From positions 1-19,124 of the forward strand of contig JAEEQU010000009.1 of assembly GCA_016285415.1 (NCBI GenBank): a stretch of 19,124 bases of DNA. The letters run 5' to 3'. Position numbers and translations under genes: made by a program. This stretch comes from Alphaproteobacteria bacterium. Its GTDB lineage: Bacteria; Pseudomonadota; Alphaproteobacteria; Rs-D84. This document shows positions 12,745-19,124 of the stretch, one piece after another; positions within the stretch are counted from its first letter, which is position 1, and the number at the start of each line of letters is the position of its first letter. The notes beneath the pieces were generated by a model. That model was not told the origin of the DNA, ran no database searches, and saw only the letters and a program-made list of their open reading frames with translations.

Positions 12745-13080
12745 TTATTTCTTTTGAATATCTACGACTTGGACCTTAAACACAACAGATTTGCCCGCCA
12801 GATCTGGAACATAATTTGTTGGGAATGTGATATTAATATCACGTTCTTCGCCTTTTTTGACACCAACCAACTGATCTTCAAATCCAGGAACAAATGCGCC
12901 ACTGCCCAAAACTAATGGATATGGTTCTGTTGATGTTCCGCCTGGGAATTGAACCCCATCAAGATATCCCGCAAAGTTGATTACAACCGTATCACCATTT
13001 TGTGCGGTTACATCACCTGCATCACATCCTGCGCAAAACAGCGCGCCACATAAACCCAAAGTTCCAAAGATTTTTTTCAT
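12745..13080 (-). CDS. FKBP-type peptidyl-prolyl isomerase lipoprotein (trigger-factor-like domain)
   Basis: A 111-residue lipoprotein. MKKIFGTLGLCGALFCAGC ends in lipobox FCAGC (Cys19). The remainder is one FKBP domain of the kind found in trigger factor: 'GDTVVINFAGYLDGVQFPGG', 'PYPLVLGSGAFVPGFEDQLV', 'GVKKGEERDINITFP', 'YVPDLAGKSVVFKVQVVDIQ'. Such domains speed cis/trans isomerisation of prolines; lipidation would place it in the periplasm, anchored to a membrane. I chose ATG 13080, since AAAGGAAAA lies just before it and the extension to 13131 overlaps the neighbour. It follows the other lipoprotein gene by 22 nt, so they are likely one unit. Confidence 0.88.
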   Translation of the reverse strand: MKKIFGTLGLCGALFCAGCDAGDVTAQNGDTVVINFAGYLDGVQFPGGTSTEPYPLVLGSGAFVPGFEDQLVGVKKGEERDINITFPTNYVPDLAGKSVVFKVQVVDIQKK

Positions 13081-13102
13081 TTGTTTTTCCTTTTTTGTTG
13101 TT

Positions 13103-13663
13103 TTAGTTGTTAAAAACGCATCTGAACCCATATTCGCGCATCGTCACACCTTCGGCTTCTATACGATAGTCAAAGAACGGTGTTGGACGCGTTGATTCAA
13201 ATGATGGGTTATCATAAACCAAAACGATGCTGTCGGCGTTACGTCCACAAACACGTTTCATTTCATAATCTGCAACCTTGGCCAAAATGGTGCGGATATC
13301 ACCATCAACATCCATACCATCGGCATTTTGCATCAACCGCAGACGCATTTCGCGCAGGTCACTATTACCTAGCAGTATTTGAACCCGCACCATTGCGCCC
13401 TTGTATTCATGCCAACGTGTTTCCATACGCGATGTACTCCAACGTTTATTCATTTCTTCTTTTTCTTGTTCTGTTTTCGGACGATAAGAATCTATATTTC
13501 CGTATTGGTTATCTGCCTGCATGAACGTACTGGTGCGTTCATTGTACAGAGGTGCATCTTCACCACCATTGGCAAAATCATCTGCATTATATGGTTGTTG
13601 GTTGTTTGAACATCCTGCAAATGCAAGCATTGCGCATAAAACAAATAAAAATGATTTCTTCAT
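13103..13663 (-). CDS. Lipoprotein of unknown function
   Basis: A 186-residue protein with signal peptide MKKSFLFVLCAMLAFAGC and lipobox AFAGC (Cys18). The mature part starts with an Asn/Gln/Asp-rich linker and has a charged helix about residues 62-86 (TEQEKEEMNKRW), then a mixed alpha/beta segment 'GAMVRVQILLGNSDLREMRL', 'DIRTILAKVADYEMKRVCG', 'ADSIVLVYDNPSFE', ending 'MREYGFRCVFNN'. Two Cys near the end (in RVCG and RCVF) could pair in the periplasm. No family recognised. Its own promoter lies upstream (13684-13712), and the FKBP gene follows in the same unit. Confidence 0.78.
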   Translation of the reverse strand: MKKSFLFVLCAMLAFAGCSNNQQPYNADDFANGGEDAPLYNERTSTFMQADNQYGNIDSYRPKTEQEKEEMNKRWSTSRMETRWHEYKGAMVRVQILLGNSDLREMRLRLMQNADGMDVDGDIRTILAKVADYEMKRVCGRNADSIVLVYDNPSFESTRPTPFFDYRIEAEGVTMREYGFRCVFNN

Positions 13664-13683
13664 ATCTTTCTCTCTTTTTTATG

Positions 13684-13712
13684 ATTCTATCAAATAAACT
13701 CTTTTGATTCAA
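13684..13712 (-). promoter_or_regulatory. Promoter of the lipoprotein/FKBP unit
   Basis: Minus strand: -35 TTGAAT (13707-13712), exactly 17 nt, -10 TAGAAT (13684-13689). Its -35 box overlaps that of the divergent virB11 promoter in the palindrome TTGATTCAA (13704-13712). Confidence 0.65.
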
Positions 13713-13732
13713 GTGGCGATTTATGATAAAAT
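13704..13732 (+). promoter_or_regulatory. Promoter of virB11
   Basis: -35 TTGATT (13704-13709), exactly 17 nt, -10 TAAAAT (13727-13732). The start codon follows 7 nt after the -10 box, so transcription should begin at or next to the ATG. Confidence 0.65.
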
Positions 13733-13739
13733 AAGTTTG

Positions 13740-14699
13740 ATGACAAATATCGTACTTGAATCTTTATTAAAACCGCTATCGGATTTTTATCGTCCGTCTT
13801 TCGTTGAAGAAATCGCGATAAATCATGCCGGCGAAGTGTGGATGCGCCTGCATGGTGCACGCGTTCCGTGGGTGGCGTATGATGCACCGATACTTACGAA
13901 ACAGTATTTGGTTGACCTGATACACACAATCGCAAATATCTATGAACGACCATTTGATCCGATTCATGGGATGCCGGTTGTATATGCCACGTTGCCGGGG
14001 AATCATCGTTTCAGTGCAATTGCCGGTCCAAATGTTCAATATGATGAACGCGATGTAACGGGTGGTGTCGCGCTAAATATCCGTGGTGGTGGCGTATCAG
14101 AAACATCTTTTGAAAATTATCATCTTAAACGTGGTGAAAAGTTAATGAAGGTTAAACCACGTGAAACGAATCGGCCTGATGATCCATATGACCGTTTAAT
14201 GTCCGCCATAAATGACGGCAGTCCTATTTTAATCAGTGGTGCAACCGCAACTGGTAAAACAACATTTTTAAATCACATGCTGACACTGATTGATCAAAAC
14301 AGTCGTGTTATCACCGTAGAAGATGCGCGCGAAGTCATAGTACCACAAAAAAATCGTGTTCACTTTGTATTATCACGAACCGAACAAACCAACGATTTTA
14401 ATTACGCGCGCCTGTTGGACTTGGTTGTTCGTATGACACCCGATGTTATTATCGGCGGTGAAATTTCAACCGACAATGCGGCAGTTATGTGGGAAATGTT
14501 GGGAACAGGACACGAACATTTTTACACCACAATTCATGCCGAAAGTGCCGAAGCAGCGTATGCAGCATTTGCCGACAGAATTTTACATACACAACCCGCA
14601 TACGACCGCGCAGAATTAATAGAAGAAATGAAAAAGAAAATACGCGTGGTACAATTGTCGCGCGATGGTTCACTGCGCGCCGTGACCGAGGTTGTATAA
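13740..14699 (+). CDS. virB11: VirB11-type type IV secretion ATPase
   Basis: A 319-residue hexameric ATPase that powers type IV secretion or conjugation from the cytoplasmic face. The N-terminal domain has 'MPVVYATLPGNHRFSAIAGP' (78-97), the family's PLxSATLPxGxR segment. The C-terminal ATPase has Walker A GATATGKTT (167-175), Asp box TVEDAREV (192-199), Walker B DVIIGGEI (235-242) and His box GTGHEHFYTTIHA (255-267), the last typical of VirB11/TrbB/PilT. I chose ATG 13740 over an in-frame TTG at 13704, since that TTG is inside the promoter. There is no ribosome site. The remaining VirB genes are not in the window; the 14732 gene follows by 32 nt. Close relatives of PilT type are less likely, given the N-terminal match. 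Confidence 0.88.
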   Translation: MTNIVLESLLKPLSDFYRPSFVEEIAINHAGEVWMRLHGARVPWVAYDAPILTKQYLVDLIHTIANIYERPFDPIHGMPVVYATLPGNHRFSAIAGPNVQYDERDVTGGVALNIRGGGVSETSFENYHLKRGEKLMKVKPRETNRPDDPYDRLMSAINDGSPILISGATATGKTTFLNHMLTLIDQNSRVITVEDAREVIVPQKNRVHFVLSRTEQTNDFNYARLLDLVVRMTPDVIIGGEISTDNAAVMWEMLGTGHEHFYTTIHAESAEAAYAAFADRILHTQPAYDRAELIEEMKKKIRVVQLSRDGSLRAVTEVV

Positions 14700-14731
14700 G
14701 AAATTTCAACATTAAATCCAAGGAGTAAAAA

Positions 14732-15157
14732 ATGGTTTACACAGATGTAGAACAAGAACTTAATGTTATAACAGATAATTTAGAAGACGAATTGTACACG
14801 GCGGGCGCAATCAGTCCAGAAGGCAAAGTAATTAATGTGAAACTTTTCAATCAAATTATAGACGAAAAAATCACTGAATGTAATGCAATCAGCGCACAGA
14901 TGGAAGCTTCTGGCAAACGTTTTGATGCAAATTCCGCCAATATAATCGGTGCACGTATAGAATTCCTTAGGGCCATCAAAGATGCACAGTCTTTGAGACC
15001 TTTTGCAAAGTCCGAACCCCAACACGAAGACGAAATTATTCAAAACCTTGAAAACCAAAAGAAAACCGATAGATTTTTGAAAGGCAGTAAAATTTTAGGT
15101 GCGTTTAAAAGAATCTTTCGTGGAAAGCCCGCACAGAATCATGACCATGGGAAATAA
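14732..15157 (+). CDS. Unknown protein co-transcribed with virB11
   Basis: A 141-residue soluble protein with a strong ribosome site (AAGGAG, 6 nt before ATG). It has a helical, acidic first part ('TDVEQELNVITDNLEDELYT'), a middle 'NQIIDEKITECNAISAQMEA' and 'NIIGARIEFLRAIKDAQSLR', and a short basic tail ('GAFKRIFRGKPA') that could contact membrane lipids or nucleic acid. Coiled coil is likely around residues 36-60 and 100-112. No signal peptide. No family recognised. It shares the virB11 transcript and ends at a terminator, so a role with VirB11 is possible but unproven. Confidence 0.72.
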   Translation: MVYTDVEQELNVITDNLEDELYTAGAISPEGKVINVKLFNQIIDEKITECNAISAQMEASGKRFDANSANIIGARIEFLRAIKDAQSLRPFAKSEPQHEDEIIQNLENQKKTDRFLKGSKILGAFKRIFRGKPAQNHDHGK

Positions 15158-15163
15158 ATAATT

Positions 15164-15188
15164 CACCCGCAAATGCGGGTGTTTTTTT
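15164..15188 (+). terminator. Terminator of the virB11 unit
   Basis: Perfect 7-bp stem CACCCGC/GCGGGTG (15164-15170 with 15175-15181), AAAT loop, then seven T (15182-15188). The T-run overlaps the priA stop codon on the other strand. Confidence 0.88.
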
Positions 15189-17388
15189 ACATAAAATTCT
15201 GGGGATTCACATCTATTTTTACACGAACATTTGCGGGGACCGATACACGCGACAGCCACATTTTAACCAATGGTTGTAATGCCGCCCTTTCATCACCCGC
15301 CACCAAGAACCGCATACGGAACCAACTACGCACTTGGTAAATCTGTGCCATCACTGGCCCCATAATTTTTGCGCCGTTTATATTTGGAATATTGCTTGCC
15401 AAATCATCACAGAATTTTTTTAACACCGCTTCTTTCTTGGCCTCTATTATTATTGCAATCAGTTGTCCAAACGGTGGCATTTTGGCACTGCGCCGCGCAT
15501 CCATATCACAATGCAAAAATTCATCGCGGTTTCCGGCACAAATTGCGGTTATAACCGGATGTTCGGGTTGATATGTCTGAAGCATCACGCGCCCTGGGGC
15601 CTGACCGCGCCCTGCGCGACCGGCGACCTGAAACAATTGTTGAAATGTATGTTCGGCACTGCGAAAATCTGTACCGAATAATCCCATATCGCTATCCACC
15701 ACGCCCACCAAAGTTAAGTTCGGAAAATGATGCCCTTTGGCCAAAATTTGCGTGCCAATAATTACATCTATTTCACCATTTTCCATTTTTGCGACAAGAC
15801 GTTCCAACGCCCCACGCGACATCATTGTATCACTGGACACAAGGGCGGTTCGGGCGTCTGGAAATTTTGCATGAATTTCTTCTTCAACCTTTTCCAATCC
15901 AACGCCACGCATAGAAACATCATTATTACAGTCAGGACATTTTTCGGGTAGTGTCATTGTACGGCCACATATATGGCAAAGTAATTTACCCAACTTTTTG
16001 TGATATGTCATCCCTACCGAACAATCTGGGCATGTTGCCACCCATCCACATTTTTTACATTGGACAATGGGTGCAAAACCACGACGATTTATAAACAGCA
16101 TAACTTGCTGATGCTTTTCCAAAGTCGTCGCAATTTCATCACACAGTTTTTGCGACAATGCACCGGCGCGCACATCTTCGGTTTTGGAATCAACTTTATA
16201 TTCCACCGGACGATGTTCACGCAAGTCAATTGTTTCAATTGTTGGTAATTCTGCACCACCATAACGCGACCGCAACACCAGATGCCCAAAACGCCCCAAT
16301 TCAATATTGTGCATAGTTTCTTCGGACGGTGTTGCACTTGCCAAAATCACCGGAAAATTGGACAGTTTCGCACGCAAAATCGCCATGTCGCGCCCATGAT
16401 AATTTCCCATATCTTCTTGCTTGTACGAAGAATCATGTTCTTCGTCAACAACAATCAGACCCAAATTTTGCCATGGTAAAAACAGCGCACTGCGTGTCCC
16501 AACCAACATTCTTATTTCACCATTCAACACACCGCGCCAAATATCGCGCCGTCGCGCCGCCGTTAAATTACTGTGCCATACAACTGGTGGTGCACCAAAT
16601 CGTGATTCAAATCTTTTGATAAATTGCGTGGTCAGGGCAATTTCTGGCATCATCAACAACACCGACTTTCCCGCACTATACGCACGCCATGCCGCATCAA
16701 AATAAACCTGAGTTTTACCACTGCCTGTGATACCGTCCAGCAAGTTTACTGAAAAACCACCATGCGCAATATCTGCCCCTATTTTATCTGCCGCACTTTG
16801 CTGTTCATCATTTAAGGTGATATTTTCCATATCTTTGTAATCGTATGCAAATGATTGAACCACCTTGCGCGATGCGACTGGGGTCAACATTCCGCGTGCA
16901 ATCATCGTTTTTATCACACCTGCCGAAACGCGTGAAATATTTTGAATATCAGACACAGACATCGGTTCATTGTCATTTAAATCAAACGCATCTATGACCA
17001 TTTGGCGACTTTCTGTGATTTTCTTTTCGGTATGTTCAAAGTTATACGAATACAGTTGTTCCATGCGTGGCTCATCAAACGCATCGGGAACATTGATTAT
17101 CAAACGCAACACCGCCCCCGGCGCCATCAGTGTCCAATCAGACATTTTTTTTATCCATTGCAAATCACAAACAGATAATTTTGATGGAAATATTTTACTA
17201 ACATTTTTTATTTTACTGTCTTCTAAACCACTATCACCAATACCATAGACAACGCCAATGTATGCCCGATTCATAACCGTTACACGCACAAAGGTTCCCA
17301 AATCAGCATCCGCGGTTAACCGATAATCATATCCGGCATTAACCACATTTGGCAATAAAACTTTTACAATGGTTCCTGACTTAAACAT
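15187..17388 (-). CDS. priA: Primosomal replication-restart helicase PriA
   Basis: A 733-residue 3'-5' DNA helicase that recognises stalled or repaired forks and reloads the replicative helicase. Order: N-terminal 3'-end-binding domain (1-100, 'VKVLLPNVVNAGYDYRL'), a winged helix, ATPase lobe 1 with Walker A GITGSGKT (219-226) and DEEH (315-318), a Zn-binding insert with eight Cys (444, 447, 453, 456, 471, 474, 484, 487), and lobe 2 with 'IIGTQILAKGHHFPNLTLVG'. The C-terminal domain ends 'VKIDVNPQNFM'. I chose Met at 17388 because the family begins near 'VKVLLP'; an extension to 17460 would overlap the divergent kinase gene. There is no ribosome site, but a promoter lies 6 nt upstream. Length is standard. 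Confidence 0.95.
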   Translation of the reverse strand: MFKSGTIVKVLLPNVVNAGYDYRLTADADLGTFVRVTVMNRAYIGVVYGIGDSGLEDSKIKNVSKIFPSKLSVCDLQWIKKMSDWTLMAPGAVLRLIINVPDAFDEPRMEQLYSYNFEHTEKKITESRQMVIDAFDLNDNEPMSVSDIQNISRVSAGVIKTMIARGMLTPVASRKVVQSFAYDYKDMENITLNDEQQSAADKIGADIAHGGFSVNLLDGITGSGKTQVYFDAAWRAYSAGKSVLLMMPEIALTTQFIKRFESRFGAPPVVWHSNLTAARRRDIWRGVLNGEIRMLVGTRSALFLPWQNLGLIVVDEEHDSSYKQEDMGNYHGRDMAILRAKLSNFPVILASATPSEETMHNIELGRFGHLVLRSRYGGAELPTIETIDLREHRPVEYKVDSKTEDVRAGALSQKLCDEIATTLEKHQQVMLFINRRGFAPIVQCKKCGWVATCPDCSVGMTYHKKLGKLLCHICGRTMTLPEKCPDCNNDVSMRGVGLEKVEEEIHAKFPDARTALVSSDTMMSRGALERLVAKMENGEIDVIIGTQILAKGHHFPNLTLVGVVDSDMGLFGTDFRSAEHTFQQLFQVAGRAGRGQAPGRVMLQTYQPEHPVITAICAGNRDEFLHCDMDARRSAKMPPFGQLIAIIIEAKKEAVLKKFCDDLASNIPNINGAKIMGPVMAQIYQVRSWFRMRFLVAGDERAALQPLVKMWLSRVSVPANVRVKIDVNPQNFM

Positions 17389-17394
17389 ATCAAC

Positions 17395-17423
17395 AAAATA
17401 CTTGTTTTTTTTACAGGTTTCAA
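17395..17423 (-). promoter_or_regulatory. Promoter of priA
   Basis: Minus strand: -35 TTGAAA (17418-17423), exactly 17 nt, -10 TATTTT (17395-17400). The priA ATG follows 6 nt after the -10 box, predicting a leaderless mRNA. Confidence 0.5.
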
Positions 17424-17429
17424 TAATAT
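17402..17429 (+). promoter_or_regulatory. Possible promoter of the kinase gene
   Basis: -35 TTGTTT (17402-17407), 16-nt spacer, -10 TAATAT (17424-17429). The ribosome site AAGGA (17437-17441) follows. It overlaps the divergent priA promoter. Confidence 0.4.
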
Positions 17430-17449
17430 TTACACCAAGGACATAAAAT

Positions 17450-18199
17450 ATGTGGCGCACACTTTTTAATATTCTTTATTTTTTATCGTGTTTTATACCG
17501 TATCGCCCATGGCGCGAATGGTTTAGACGCGAAAAACTGTTTGATTATCACGCAAAATTGGTGGCATTGCGAAATGCATTTCCACGCCAAGATTGGCGTC
17601 ATTTCCGTCTGGCCAAGGGCGGTGGCAGTTTGGTATTCATGACCCCAAACGGCACAATTTACAAGATTCGCAAGTTCCATTTAAAAGATGATTCTGTTAC
17701 CAAATTCACGCGTGAAAAACGCATCACTGACGCGATTCGTTCGTTATTACCGGTTCGTGTCCCAAACATAAAAATTCATCAAATTGGTATATTTACTGTA
17801 TACGAAACGAAATTTATTTCGGGGAAAATATTATTAACTATGCCACTGAATCAAATACGTGAACATCGCGCACAAATTGGTGCAGAACTTGGAAACATTA
17901 TATATATTCTGTTTAATTCTAAACTGCCTGAATTAAATGATTTACGACCAAAGGGTGCCGATAAAAACGACATTGGGCTGACCCATGGTGACATGTGCAG
18001 CAATATATTGATTGACCCCAAGACAATGAAAATTACCGGTATCATAGATTGGGAATACGCGAATTTCAGTTCATTGAAACGTGAATTTTTCGGACTTTTC
18101 CGTGTGCGCCGTAAAATGCGTCTGACCGATATCGCGCCAGAGGCAATTTGGGAATATTACCGTCTGCGCGATTCCGCCAAGGGAAAAACTTCTAAATAA
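17450..18199 (+). CDS. APH/LPS-kinase-like phosphotransferase
   Basis: A 249-residue cytoplasmic kinase of the aminoglycoside phosphotransferase / choline kinase / LPS kinase superfamily. The N-terminus has an amphipathic/hydrophobic piece with 'CFIPYRPWREWFRRE' (14-28), a pattern (F-I-P-x-R-x-x-R) seen at the start of LPS sugar-modifying proteins. The kinase core shows Lys72 in 'TIYKIRKF', catalytic loop HGDMCSNILI (179-188), and metal loop 'GIIDWEYA' (197-204). Its acceptor cannot be told: sugar, lipid A core or small alcohol. Ribosome site AAGGA is 8 nt before ATG. It is convergent with miaA, with one base between their stops and no terminator visible there. Confidence 0.75.
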   Translation: MWRTLFNILYFLSCFIPYRPWREWFRREKLFDYHAKLVALRNAFPRQDWRHFRLAKGGGSLVFMTPNGTIYKIRKFHLKDDSVTKFTREKRITDAIRSLLPVRVPNIKIHQIGIFTVYETKFISGKILLTMPLNQIREHRAQIGAELGNIIYILFNSKLPELNDLRPKGADKNDIGLTHGDMCSNILIDPKTMKITGIIDWEYANFSSLKREFFGLFRVRRKMRLTDIAPEAIWEYYRLRDSAKGKTSK

Positions 18200-18200
18200 T

Positions 18201-19088
18201 TTACGCTAATACTAAATCTATATCCACCGTTGTTGGAATATGATTTATTGTCAAATCGGCCGAAAATTGTGTTTTGAACCACGTTCTTTGCCGCTTTGCA
18301 TATTGATTGGTTTTTGTTATCCAATTTTCTATCGCCGTATCTTTGGAAATATTGCCTTGCAGAAATTCACACAGTTGCTCTGCCCCGATTGCACGACGTG
18401 GATCTAAATTATTATCTATTATGTATTGCGCCTCTGCTATTGCGCCGCCAGAAATCATTTCTGGAATACGCGCGGCGATACGATTGTGCAATATATCCAA
18501 CGGTGGATTTATAAGAATTTTAAATGGTGTCGGCATAATTGCACCGACACGTTTCGCCTTTTGCCATTCGTTTAAATGACGGCCTGTTTCCAAGAATACT
18601 TCCAGTGCACGTGCCACGCGTTGTGGGTCGGTCGCAATGCAATCTGGAACTAATTTGCGTGCTGCATCTAAATCGGTTGCCACCATTTCACGCGCACGTT
18701 TTCTGTTGTCATCTGATATTTCGGGAATTTCGGCAATACCATTTATTATTCCGTTTATATAATAACCCGTTCCACCAACAAAAATCGGCACATATCCATG
18801 TGCAATCACATAATCGTATTGTTCGCGTGCCATTTTGATATAGTCCGCAACACTGATTTGTTCATCTAATGTCAAAATAGAAAAAAGCCGATACGGTACA
18901 CCATCTATTTCATCTGAAAATTCGCGGTTTGCGAACGGACTTGCCGATATATTTTCAATTGCCTGATAAATTTGGACACTGTCACAATTTATAATTGCAC
19001 CATGAATCGCCCGCGCCAATTTATGCGCGAAACTTGATTTGCCTGATGCGGTTGGTCCAGTAATGATATACGCTTTCGGTTGTTCCAT
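18201..19088 (-). CDS. miaA: tRNA dimethylallyltransferase
   Basis: A 295-residue enzyme that transfers the dimethylallyl group of DMAPP to N6 of A37 in tRNAs reading U-starting codons. Present: P-loop GPTASGKS (11-18), 'NCDSVQIYQ' (34-42) with the catalytic Asp36, 'GGTGYYINGI' (105-114), 'DPQRVARALEV' for the tRNA-binding part, and 'KTNQYAKRQRTWF' (the T/K-R-Q-x-TWF motif) near the C-terminus. Length is normal. The middle 'GVPYRLFSILTLDEQISVAD' is a divergent version of the H-x-x-D segment. There is no ribosome site at the start; the -10 box of its promoter lies 7 nt upstream. Confidence 0.95.
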   Translation of the reverse strand: MEQPKAYIITGPTASGKSSFAHKLARAIHGAIINCDSVQIYQAIENISASPFANREFSDEIDGVPYRLFSILTLDEQISVADYIKMAREQYDYVIAHGYVPIFVGGTGYYINGIINGIAEIPEISDDNRKRAREMVATDLDAARKLVPDCIATDPQRVARALEVFLETGRHLNEWQKAKRVGAIMPTPFKILINPPLDILHNRIAARIPEMISGGAIAEAQYIIDNNLDPRRAIGAEQLCEFLQGNISKDTAIENWITKTNQYAKRQRTWFKTQFSADLTINHIPTTVDIDLVLA

Positions 19089-19095
19089 GTTTTTG

Positions 19096-19123
19096 GTTAT
19101 ACCGCACTATTTTTGAAATTCAA
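19096..19123 (-). promoter_or_regulatory. Promoter of miaA
   Basis: Minus strand: -35 TTGAAT (19118-19123), 16-nt spacer, -10 TATAAC (19096-19101). Seven nt separate the -10 box from the ATG, predicting a leaderless mRNA. Confidence 0.5.
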
Positions 19124-19124
19124 G

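Noticed and set aside
13704..13739. TTG upstream start for virB11
   Set aside because: The TTG is the -35 box of the promoter itself; the VirB11 family match begins after ATG 13740.
17389..17460. Upstream priA start
   Set aside because: The extra 24 residues have no family match, overlap the divergent kinase start, and contain the -10/-35 boxes placed just before Met 17388.
18190..18215. Terminator between the kinase gene and miaA
   Set aside because: One base separates the two stops and no inverted repeat with a T-run is visible.

Overview
The window looks like chromosome from a low-GC, Gram-negative alphaproteobacterium, possibly one of the small-genome uncultured gut or host-associated lineages. 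Evidence for this: an LpxI-type lipid A enzyme, a short HTH protein of the kind that forms the N-terminus of alphaproteobacterial S24 repressors, outer-membrane beta-barrels ending in Phe, several lipoproteins, and a VirB11 ATPase. TAA and TGA both serve as stops, so the standard bacterial code fits. The lineage is inference; the gene families are read from the sequence.

Region 1 (1-5664, minus strand) is a podovirus-like virion and lysis module. In transcription order it has a strong promoter, two stacked terminators, a SleB-like cell-wall hydrolase, a holin-like membrane protein, a scaffold-like protein, a histone H1-like AAKKP-repeat protein with its own promoter and two stacked terminators, the major capsid protein, a small probable decoration protein, a stem-loop, tail tubular A-like and B-like proteins, and the start of a probable internal virion protein cut by the left edge. 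The order scaffold-capsid-gp11-gp12-internal protein is that of T7-like phages. No portal, terminase, integrase or replication gene is visible.

Region 2 (5674-7195, minus strand) holds a monofunctional biotin-protein ligase (BirA), overlapped at its start by a winged-helix protein gene, and a tiny XRE/S24-type HTH regulator with a palindrome upstream.

Region 3 (7262-7490, plus strand) is a gene-free stretch containing a consensus promoter, about 190 nt of structured RNA and a strong terminator. I read it as a small RNA with two hairpins whose large loops are almost pure C/U and carry anti-Shine-Dalgarno words. I do not recognise it as any housekeeping RNA.

Region 4 (7486-13663) is envelope-related: a Cys-rich lipoprotein, a short RlmD/TrmA-like RNA methyltransferase, two tandem outer-membrane barrels, divergent lpxI, a 395-residue protein with degenerate acyl-carrier-protein-like repeats, and two lipoproteins, one a trigger-factor-type FKBP domain.

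Region 5 (13684-19124) has a VirB11-type secretion ATPase with a small unknown partner, primosomal helicase PriA, an APH-fold kinase resembling LPS kinases, and MiaA. Several housekeeping genes here (virB11, priA, miaA, perhaps lpxI) have promoter boxes so close to the start codon that leaderless mRNAs are predicted.
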